A stretch of DNA of 25,478 nucleotides from a virus. The position numbers and the translations under genes are program-made. The notes under the pieces were generated by a model. The model saw only the letters and a list, made by a program, of their open reading frames with translations, did no database searches and was not told the origin of the DNA. Where the stretch lies: IMG/VR virus record IMGVR_UViG_3300031612_001303, positions 1-25,478 of that record; one strand, 5' to 3'. Positions 1 to 6,202 of this stretch are shown here, piece after piece; the first letter of the stretch is position 1; each line of letters begins with the position of its first letter.

Positions 1-12
1 GCAGCGGCCGGA

Positions 13-97
13 ATTATGCGGAGTGACAACCGCCAAAAGCCCCTGCGGCGCCCATCACGGGCGCCACAAACTCCGCATAATCATCCGCTCGGCATAA
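13..97. repeat. Inverted-repeat cluster resembling recombinase sites
   Basis: ATTATGCGGAGT at 13-24 is repeated as its perfect 12-base reverse complement at 70-81. A related copy, CTCGGCATAA, lies at 88-97, in the same orientation as the second and 17 bases further on. A separate 7-bp hairpin (GGCGCCC at 47-53, GGGCGCC at 59-65) lies between the arms. No gene is apparent in 1-165. Short imperfect repeats in tandem and inverted orientation are typical of binding sites for tyrosine recombinases at the ends of mobile elements; that function is inferred, and no recombinase gene is in view. Confidence 0.5.
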
Positions 98-165
98 ACC
101 GTGGTGAGCATCGCACGATCCTTCGCCCTGCGGCGCCTGTTCGAGGCAATCCGGATGCGGGGCGA

Positions 166-732
166 CTAGATGGAGTAGCTGCCGAAGGGTTTTCCGAACT
201 TCTCGACGCCGGACTTGCCCAGCAACGTCAGCTTGTTGTGCAGCTTGTGCCCGGGAGATGCGTTTCGGGCCTCGCGAGCCCAGACCTTGGCGTCAATTTC
301 CCAGACATCGAAGTTCGTTCCGTCCGGGGTAAAAGCACAGAGAACGACATCGATCCGCTCGAGAAGAGTGTTGAGACATCCCCATTGGGTGTTGCGTCCC
401 TTCGCCGTGCGCAGCGTAGCTCGCCGACCGTCAGGTAGTTTGAGTTCTGTTGCCACAGGGCTGACGAGGTCGCCGATTTTGCTCGCAAGTGCCCGGCCAG
501 CCGAGATGCCAAACTCATACCCCTCGCGGCCAGTGAACTCGTCCTGTCCGCCGCCCGGCTTGGAGGGTTTCGTCGATACGACCTTGGGAGCCTTCGGCAG
601 GAATTCGTCCAAGGCACGAGCGGCAACGGATGCAGCCGATAGACTAGGGTTCTGAGTCAAGAATTCGCCGAGACGGGATGCCAGATTGGGATCCAGTCTA
701 ACCGTGATCGAGTCTACCATGCGCGCCACCAT
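166..732 (-). CDS. Ribbon-helix-helix protein with possible PD-(D/E)XK nuclease core
   Basis: A 188-residue protein not assigned to a named family. Residues 7-45 look like a ribbon-helix-helix DNA-binding fold: a short strand (SITVRLDP) followed by two amphipathic helices. A linker rich in Lys, Pro and Gly (about 46-65) leads to a C-terminal domain. There D128 in ERIDVV and D147-A-K149 in VWEIDAKVW, each on a predicted strand, have the spacing of a PD-(D/E)XK nuclease site. This reading is inferred. Start is uncertain: Met1 (732) has no clear ribosome binding site, while Met5 (720) has GGTGG about 6 bases upstream. The gene points away from the phage late genes, beside the repeat cluster at 13-97, and has a long palindrome 45 bases upstream, which suggests autoregulation. 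It may belong to a flanking element rather than the phage. Confidence 0.6.
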   Translation of the reverse strand: MVARMVDSITVRLDPNLASRLGEFLTQNPSLSAASVAARALDEFLPKAPKVVSTKPSKPGGGQDEFTGREGYEFGISAGRALASKIGDLVSPVATELKLPDGRRATLRTAKGRNTQWGCLNTLLERIDVVLCAFTPDGTNFDVWEIDAKVWAREARNASPGHKLHNKLTLLGKSGVEKFGKPFGSYSI

Positions 733-776
733 TCAAGAGGGTTGATGCACCCATCTTGCAGACCAACGATAGGATT

Positions 777-807
777 CGTCAAGAGGTATGATTCATACCC
801 CTTGACG
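777..807. promoter_or_regulatory. 31-bp near-perfect palindrome, likely operator
   Basis: The arms are CGTCAAG (777-783) with CTTGACG (801-807), and GGTATGA (785-791) with TCATACC (793-799), centred on T792. The only mismatch in the 15 symmetric pairs is A784/C800. It lies between two leftward genes, 44 bases upstream of the ribbon-helix-helix gene. Length and symmetry fit an operator for a dimeric or tetrameric repressor. TTGACG within an arm could serve as a -35 box, but I see no convincing -10. The binding protein is unknown; the adjacent ribbon-helix-helix protein is the obvious candidate. Confidence 0.6.
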
Positions 808-835
808 TGTCGTGCTTCCGCGAAGCTGCGTCCAA

Positions 836-1402
836 TCAAGCGATGCGGTAGACCCGCCCCCGATCCTCGACCTTCTCAGAGGTCACTTCGAGCCCGAGCT
901 TCTTCTTCAGCGCCCCGGCCATCGCGCCGCGCACCGTGTGCGACTGCCAGCCCGTTGCGGCCATGATCTCCTCGATGGTCGCGCCGTCCGGCGCGCGCAG
1001 CATGGCGATCAGAGTGGCCTGCTTGGTGCCCTCGCGCGGCGTGCGCGTCTTGGGCGCGGGCTCGGTCTCGGTGGGGGTGTCCGGCGCGGGCTGCTCGGTC
1101 GGCGCGTCCGTCGCGCCCGCAGGCGCGGTGTCCGCGTCTTCGGTCTCGATACCGATGGCGGTGAGGCCTGCGTCGGTGGCGACCAGCGTGACGCCGTGGC
1201 CGTCGCCGGTCTCGCGCCAGACGGGCTCGCCCTTGCGCAGGTCGGCGTCGACCTCCTCGAGGAAGCCCTTGGCGAGCATCGCGCTGACCACCTTTGCGGC
1301 GGCCCCGCCCCGCAAGCTGTCGGGGAGCGGCAGGGCGATGTGCTCGGGCCGCTGGGCGGCGGCGCTGAGGATGCTGGCTTGGGTATCGGAAAGCTTGGTC
1401 AT
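836..1402 (-). CDS. DUF3489 domain protein
   Basis: A 188-residue protein in three parts: an N-terminal region (about 1-85) that looks like a winged helix (TKLSDTQASILSAAAQRPE onward), a linker rich in Pro, Thr, Ala and Glu (about 86-125), and a C-terminal helical domain with KQATLIAMLRAPDGATIEEIM and GWQSHTVRGAMAGALKKKLG. The C-terminal part is what I recognise as DUF3489, a family of probable DNA-binding helix-turn-helix proteins of unknown role, common in alphaproteobacteria and their prophages. GGAG lies 10 bases upstream of the ATG. It is transcribed away from the packaging genes and sits just upstream of them, so a regulatory role is possible but unproven. Confidence 0.75.
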   Translation of the reverse strand: MTKLSDTQASILSAAAQRPEHIALPLPDSLRGGAAAKVVSAMLAKGFLEEVDADLRKGEPVWRETGDGHGVTLVATDAGLTAIGIETEDADTAPAGATDAPTEQPAPDTPTETEPAPKTRTPREGTKQATLIAMLRAPDGATIEEIMAATGWQSHTVRGAMAGALKKKLGLEVTSEKVEDRGRVYRIA

Positions 1403-1480
1403 GGGGTCGTCTCCGTATTCGGGCCCGCGTCATGCGGCGCCTTCTACGATCCCGAGCCGCGCAGGGCGCGCGGCGGGAGT

Positions 1481-1495
1481 TCCGGCAGTGCCGGA
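1481..1495. repeat. Short perfect palindrome between leftward genes
   Basis: TCCGGCA (1481-1487) and TGCCGGA (1489-1495) flank one G. It sits 2 bases beyond the stop codon of the small leftward gene. A run of T residues is absent on both strands, so it is not a convincing intrinsic terminator. The 95-base gap 1403-1497 holds nothing else I can name. Confidence 0.35.
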
Positions 1496-1497
1496 GA

Positions 1498-1770
1498 TCA
1501 GCGGGCGTGTTCGCCCTCGCCGAAGGCGCTGTCGGTGATGCGCTTCAGGAGGCTGGCGTAGTGTTCGAGGGTGCCGACCATGGCCCAGCCCGCCTCGTCG
1601 GGGGCGCAGTTGAAATGGTCGTCGCTGAGCGCCTGAAGGCGGGCGAGCATCTGGTCGATCTCGGCCTTCTTGCCGATGAAGGCGGCGAGTGCGGCTTCCT
1701 TGTTCCGGCGCGCCTTCTCGGCGCGGAGTTCGTGGCGCGGGGTGGTGATCGGGTTCAGGCAGGTGGTCAT
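1498..1770 (-). CDS. Small conserved-looking protein of unknown function
   Basis: A 90-residue protein that I do not recognise. It has a basic, probably helical N-terminus (HELRAEKARRNKEAALAAFIGKKAEIDQMLARLQAL) that may form a coiled coil, then CAPDEAGWAMVGTLEHYASLLKRITDSAF. There are no signal peptide, membrane segment or catalytic motif. CGGAG lies about 9 bases upstream of the ATG. It forms a leftward pair with the DUF3489 gene 95 bases downstream and faces away from the terminase genes, an arrangement suggesting an accessory or regulatory prophage gene. Coding potential is supported by the ribosome binding site and the divergent promoter-like gap upstream. Confidence 0.6.
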   Translation of the reverse strand: MTTCLNPITTPRHELRAEKARRNKEAALAAFIGKKAEIDQMLARLQALSDDHFNCAPDEAGWAMVGTLEHYASLLKRITDSAFGEGEHAR

Positions 1771-1831
1771 CGTGGTGGCTCCGTGGTGAGTTGCATCGTC
1801 CTTCTGGAGACACGTTCCCTCTGTCCGCGAC

Positions 1832-1850
1832 GCTTATCAACTCGATAAGC
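1832..1850. promoter_or_regulatory. Dyad in divergent gap before the terminase genes
   Basis: GCTTATC (1832-1838) and GATAAGC (1844-1850) form a perfect 7-bp inverted repeat around AACTC. The gap (1771-1881) separates the leftward small gene from the rightward packaging genes and is AT-rich relative to its surroundings. GATAAT at 1865-1870 could be a -10 box for the rightward operon, but no good -35 is visible. The dyad could be an operator controlling late gene expression; this is inferred from position and symmetry. Confidence 0.4.
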
Positions 1851-1881
1851 ACATGATTCTGAATGATAATCGGAGCCGTCG

Positions 1882-2478
1882 ATGCAGGGCATGAGCGAGC
1901 GCCAGTACGCCGCCCATGTCGGGCTGTCGCGGGGCGCGATCCAGAAGGCGAAGACGGCCGAGCGGCTGGTCCTCTATCCCGACGGCAGCATCAACGCGGC
2001 CGCAAGTGATGCGCGGCGAGCGGAGACGACGGACCCGTCCAAGACGAGGAAGCCGCCCGCGCCGAAGCTGAAGCCTGTCCCCGAGGCGGCGGTGGCCGCC
2101 GTCGGCGACACGCTGCGCGAACAGGGTCTGGCGGTCCCCGCCGTCGGCGGCGGCACGACCTTCCTGCAAGCCAAGACGGCGAACGAGGTGCTGAAGGCGC
2201 AGGAGCGGCGCATCCGGCTGCAGAAGCTGAAGGGGGAGTTGATCGAGCGGGCCCGCGCGCTGGCGCTGGTGTTCCGGCTGGCGCGGGAGGAACGGGACGC
2301 ATGGGTGAACTGGCCTGCGCGCGCGGCGGCGCTGATGGCGGCCGAGCTCTCGGCCTCGTGCAGCGACGCGACAGGTCAGCAGATCACCGTGGAGCCAGCC
2401 GCGATGCAGAAGGTCCTGGAGAAACATGTACGCGCCCACCTCGACGAACTCGCCGAGGTCCGGCCCGACTTCCGGTGA
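1882..2478 (+). CDS. Terminase small subunit-like protein (Nu1-like)
   Basis: A 198-residue protein that probably recognises the packaging site and feeds DNA to the large terminase. Residues 4-45 (MSERQYAAHVGLSRGAIQKAK, then a short wing with YPDGSINAAASDARR) match the winged helix-turn-helix of lambda Nu1-type small subunits. The middle, with KTANEVLKAQERRIRLQKLKGELIERARALALVFRLAREERDAWVNWPAR, is helical and resembles phage proteins often labelled 'elements of external origin'. The start could be ATG 1882 (CGGAG 6 bases upstream) or ATG 1891. The large terminase gene begins inside its 3' end, which fits the expected pairing. The assignment is by architecture and position. Confidence 0.75.
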   Translation: MQGMSERQYAAHVGLSRGAIQKAKTAERLVLYPDGSINAAASDARRAETTDPSKTRKPPAPKLKPVPEAAVAAVGDTLREQGLAVPAVGGGTTFLQAKTANEVLKAQERRIRLQKLKGELIERARALALVFRLAREERDAWVNWPARAAALMAAELSASCSDATGQQITVEPAAMQKVLEKHVRAHLDELAEVRPDFR

Positions 2479-4429
2479 TGATGATGGCCTGACCGATTTC
2501 GACGGCGCGGGCGAGATCCTGCGCGCCTGGGGTAACGGGCTGCGGCCCGACCCGGACCTGACCGTCTCGGAATGGGCGGACCGGCACCGGATGCTGTCGG
2601 GCCGGGCCTCGGCCGAGCCCGGGCGGTATCGCACGGTGCGCACGCCCTACATGCGCGAGATCATGGACCGGCTGAGCCCCGGCGATCCCACGCAGCGGAT
2701 CGTGTTCATGAAGGCCGCGCAGGTCGGCGCGACCGAGGCGGGCAACAACTGGATCGGCTTCGCCATCCATCAGGCGCCGGGGCCGATGCTGGCGGTCCAG
2801 CCGACCGTGGAACTGGCCAAGCGCAATTCGCGGCAGCGGATCGATCCGCTGATCGACGAGAGCCCCGAGCTGCGGGAGCGGGTGAAGCCCGCCCGGTCCC
2901 GCGACGCGGGCAACACGATGCTCTCGAAGGAGTTCGCGGGCGGCATCCTGATCATGACGGGTGCCAACTCGGCGGTCGGGCTTCGGTCGACCCCGGCGCG
3001 GTACATCTTCCTTGACGAGGTCGACGCCTATCCGGCGTCCGCCGACGAGGAAGGCGATCCGGTCACGTTGGCCGAGGCGCGGTCTCTGACCTTCGCCCAT
3101 CGGCGCAAGGTCTTCCTGGTCTCGACTCCGACGATCCGAGGGCTGAGCCGGATCGAGCGAGAGTACGAGGCGACCGACCAGCGCCGGTACTTCGTGCCGT
3201 GCCCGCATTGCGGCGCGATGCAGTGGCTGAAGTTCGACCGGCTGCGCTGGCAGAAAGGCCGTCCCGAGACGGCGGAGTATCACTGCGAGGGCTGCGACGC
3301 GGCAATCGCGGAGCACCACAAGACGGCGATGCTGGAGGGCGGCGAATGGCGGGCGACCGCCACGGCCGCCGATCCGACCACGGTCGGGTATCACCTCTCG
3401 GCGCTCTATTCGCCGATCGGCTGGCTGAGCTGGGAGCGGATCGTGCGGGCATGGGACGCGGCCCAAGGGTCGGACGAGGCGATCAAGGCGTTCCGCAACA
3501 CCATCCTCGGCGAGACCTGGGTCGAGACCGGGGAAGCGCCGGACTGGCAGCGGCTCTACGACCGGCGCGAGCGCTGGACATCCGGCACGGTGCCTGCGGG
3601 CGGGCTGTTCCTGACCGCCGGGGCCGACGTCCAGAAAGACCGGATCGAGGTCGATGTCTGGGCCTGGGGGCGCGGGCTTGAGTCGTGGCTCGTCGACCAC
3701 GTCGTGATCGAGGGCGGGCCGGACCGGCACGACGCGTGGTCGGAGCTGACCGCGCTGCTGGACCGCAGCTGGCCACATGATCGCGGCGCGCATCTGCGCA
3801 TCGCGCGGCTTGCCATCGACACCGGCTACGAGGCCCCGGCGGTCTATTCCTGGTCGCGGGCGCAAGGGTTTGGGCAGGTATCGCCGGTCAAGGGTGTCGA
3901 GGGGTTCAACCGCTCCAGTCCGGTTTCGGGCCCGACCTTCGTCGACGCGACCGAGGGCGGCAAGCGGCTGCGGCGCGGCGCACGGCTCTGGACCGTGGCG
4001 GTCTCGACCTTCAAGGCCGAGACCTACCGCTTCCTGCGGCTGGCGCGCCCGACCGAGGAGGAGATGGCCGACGGAGCGGCGTTTCCGCCTGGTTCGGTGC
4101 ATCTGCCGCATTGGGTCGAGAACGAATGGCTGAAGCAGTTCGTCGCCGAGCAGCTGGTGACTGTGCGCACGAAGCGCGGCTTCGCCCGGCTGGAATGGCA
4201 GAAGCTGCGCGAGCGCAACGAGTCGCTGGACTGCCGGGTCTATGCCCGCGCCGCCGCCTGGATCGCGGGCGCGGATCGCTGGCCTGACGACAAATGGCGC
4301 GACCTCGAGGATCAGCTCGGGGCCGCCCCCACCGACACCGATCCCGCCGGGCAGATCAACCGGCCGGGACAGGCCCCGCAGGGCAAGCGCCGTTCCGACT
4401 GGCTCGGGCGGCGCGGAGGATGGTTCTGA
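2426..4429 (+). CDS. Phage terminase large subunit, GpA family
   Basis: A 667-residue DNA-packaging motor of the lambda GpA family: the N-terminal ATPase drives DNA into the prohead and the C-terminal nuclease cuts concatemers. Visible motifs are the ATP-binding stretch MKAAQVGATEAGNN (about residues 94-107), the Walker B stretch YIFLDEVDAYP (about 192-202), a zinc-binding pair of cysteine motifs CPHCGAMQW and CEGC (about 258-290), and the nuclease region starting LFLTAGADVQKDRIEVDVWAWGRG (about 394-417) with AIDTGYEAPAVYSW near 461. Length is as expected for the family (lambda gpA is 641). The ATG at 2426 overlaps the small-subunit gene by 53 bases, and the first ~20 residues look unlike family members, so translation may begin a little downstream. 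The gene appears intact. Confidence 0.95.
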   Translation: MYAPTSTNSPRSGPTSGDDDGLTDFDGAGEILRAWGNGLRPDPDLTVSEWADRHRMLSGRASAEPGRYRTVRTPYMREIMDRLSPGDPTQRIVFMKAAQVGATEAGNNWIGFAIHQAPGPMLAVQPTVELAKRNSRQRIDPLIDESPELRERVKPARSRDAGNTMLSKEFAGGILIMTGANSAVGLRSTPARYIFLDEVDAYPASADEEGDPVTLAEARSLTFAHRRKVFLVSTPTIRGLSRIEREYEATDQRRYFVPCPHCGAMQWLKFDRLRWQKGRPETAEYHCEGCDAAIAEHHKTAMLEGGEWRATATAADPTTVGYHLSALYSPIGWLSWERIVRAWDAAQGSDEAIKAFRNTILGETWVETGEAPDWQRLYDRRERWTSGTVPAGGLFLTAGADVQKDRIEVDVWAWGRGLESWLVDHVVIEGGPDRHDAWSELTALLDRSWPHDRGAHLRIARLAIDTGYEAPAVYSWSRAQGFGQVSPVKGVEGFNRSSPVSGPTFVDATEGGKRLRRGARLWTVAVSTFKAETYRFLRLARPTEEEMADGAAFPPGSVHLPHWVENEWLKQFVAEQLVTVRTKRGFARLEWQKLRERNESLDCRVYARAAAWIAGADRWPDDKWRDLEDQLGAAPTDTDPAGQINRPGQAPQGKRRSDWLGRRGGWF

Positions 4430-4431
4430 AG

Positions 4432-4641
4432 ATGACCGACTGGACGGACACCGAGCTCTCGGCGCTGCGCCGGGCCTATGCCAGCGGCACGACGCGCGTC
4501 AGCTATGACGGCAAGTCGGTGGATTACGGCTCGGCCGAGGATCTGCTGGCGCGCATCCGGACCATAGAGCGCGCCATCGCGGGCACCACGCGGCCGCTGC
4601 CGGTGGCCGGGCTGGCTGGCTTCAGCCGCGGGGACCGCTGA
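4432..4641 (+). CDS. gpW-like head-tail joining protein
   Basis: A 69-residue protein of the size and pattern of lambda gpW, which sits at the portal vertex after packaging and prepares the head for tail attachment. It starts MTDWTDTELSALRRAYASGTT and contains VSYDGKSVDYGSAEDLLARI, a short helix-hairpin-helix arrangement typical of the family. ATG 4432 is chosen because GGAGGA lies 11 bases upstream; an in-frame ATG at 4420 would overlap that ribosome binding site. It begins 2 bases after the terminase stop and its TGA overlaps the portal ATG by one base. This terminase-gpW-portal order is the lambda order. Confidence 0.88.
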   Translation: MTDWTDTELSALRRAYASGTTRVSYDGKSVDYGSAEDLLARIRTIERAIAGTTRPLPVAGLAGFSRGDR

Positions 4642-6197
4642 TGTCGGCGACCTGGTTCGACCACGCCATCGCAACGGTGGCCCCGCGCATGGCCGCCCGC
4701 CGCGTGATGGCGCGGCAGGCCTTCGAGACCCTGACGCGGGGCTATGACGGGGCCGCGCGCGGGCGTCGCACCGAGGGCTGGCGCGCGCCGGGGTCCTCCG
4801 CCGACACCGAGATTGGCGTCGCCGGGGCGCTGCTGCGCGACCGCATGCGCGATCTCGTGCGCAACAACCCGCATGCGGCCAAGGCCGTGGCGGTGCTGGT
4901 GAACAACATCATCGGCGCGGGCATCATGCCCCGCGCCGCCAGCGGCGACGATACGCTCGACCGGAAGGTCGATGCTCTCTTCGAGCGCTGGACGGCGGAG
5001 TGCGACGCCGACGGCCAGCTCGATTTCTACGGCCTGCAGACGCTGATCTGCCGCGAGATGGTCGAGGCGGGCGAGGTGCTGGTGCGCCGCCGCCTCCGGC
5101 GCGCGAGCGACGGCCTGCCCGTGCCGCTGCAATTGCAGGTGCTGGAGGCGGACTTCCTCGACGCCACCAAGTCCGGCGCCCTCGGTGCGGGACGGCTGGT
5201 GCAAGGGATCGAGTTCGACCCGGTCGGCAAGCGCCGGGCCTACTGGCTGCATGCGGAGCACCCGGGCGACGCCTATGGCGCCTTGCAGAACGGGTTGCAG
5301 AGCCGCCCGATCCCCGCGGCCGAGATCGCGCACATCTACGAGAAGCAGCGCACGCAGGCGCGCGGCGTTCCCTGGGGCGCGCCGGTCATACGGTCCCTGC
5401 GCGATCTCGACGATTACGAGGTGGCGGAACTGGTCCGCAAGAAGACCGAAGCCTGCGTCACCGCCATCGTGTTCGGCGACGACGAGGCGCAGCAGGGCAT
5501 CGCGCCCTCCGTGGTCGACGCCGATGGCAACCGGGTGGAGCAGTTCGAGCCGGGGCTGATCGCCTATGCGCGCGGCGGCAAGGACATCCGCTTCAACCAG
5601 CCCTCGGCCACCGGCGGCTACGGCGAATACAAGCGGGCCAGCCTGCACACGATCTCGGCCGGGTTCCGGGTGCCCTACGAGCTGCTGACCGGGGACCTGT
5701 CCCAGGTGAACTATTCCTCGATCCGCGCGGGGCTGGTCGAGTTCCGCCGCCAGATCGACGCGGTGCAGTGGCAGCTGTTCATTCCGATGTTCTGTGCGCC
5801 GGTCTGGCGCTGGTTCACCGAAGCGGCGTGGGCCGCGGGGCAGATCCCGTCTCCGACCGTACCGGTCGAATGGTCGCCGCCGAAGTTCGAGGCGGTGGAT
5901 CCACAGAAGGATGCGATGGCGAACCTGCTCTCGATCCGCTCCGGCACCATGACGCTGGCCGAGGTGATCGCCAAACAGGGCCGGAACCCCGACGCGGTGC
6001 TGGCCGAGATAGCGGCGACCAACGCCAAGCTCGACGCGCTGGGGCTGGTGCTCGACAGCGACCCGCGCCGCGTCACCAAGACCGGCAGCGCGCAGACCAG
6101 CGATCCGGCGACCGATCCCGCCGCCGACGCACCGGATACCGACGACTCCTCCGCCGACGCGGACAACGACCCGGCGCAGGCCGACCAACAGGACTGA
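4641..6197 (+). CDS. Phage portal protein, lambda gpB family
   Basis: A 518-residue portal subunit; twelve copies form the ring through which DNA enters and leaves the head and to which the terminase docks. The N-terminal stretch LLRDRMRDLVRNNPHAAKAVAVLVNNIIGAGIMPR (about 65-100) is a hallmark of the lambda portal family. Further family features include a wing region with LQLQVLEADFLD and a central stretch ending in ELLTGDLSQVNYSSIRAGLVEFRR. The C-terminus (about 485-518) is a strongly acidic low-complexity tail (DTDDSSADADNDPAQADQQD), probably disordered. The start overlaps the gpW-like stop, which indicates translational coupling. The next gene starts 5 bases after its stop. Confidence 0.95.
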   Translation: MSATWFDHAIATVAPRMAARRVMARQAFETLTRGYDGAARGRRTEGWRAPGSSADTEIGVAGALLRDRMRDLVRNNPHAAKAVAVLVNNIIGAGIMPRAASGDDTLDRKVDALFERWTAECDADGQLDFYGLQTLICREMVEAGEVLVRRRLRRASDGLPVPLQLQVLEADFLDATKSGALGAGRLVQGIEFDPVGKRRAYWLHAEHPGDAYGALQNGLQSRPIPAAEIAHIYEKQRTQARGVPWGAPVIRSLRDLDDYEVAELVRKKTEACVTAIVFGDDEAQQGIAPSVVDADGNRVEQFEPGLIAYARGGKDIRFNQPSATGGYGEYKRASLHTISAGFRVPYELLTGDLSQVNYSSIRAGLVEFRRQIDAVQWQLFIPMFCAPVWRWFTEAAWAAGQIPSPTVPVEWSPPKFEAVDPQKDAMANLLSIRSGTMTLAEVIAKQGRNPDAVLAEIAATNAKLDALGLVLDSDPRRVTKTGSAQTSDPATDPAADAPDTDDSSADADNDPAQADQQD

Positions 6198-6202
6198 CCT
6201 TC

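Noticed and set aside
2384-4111. Leftward frame opposite the large terminase
   Set aside because: It is the antisense shadow of a gene with clear ATPase and nuclease motifs.
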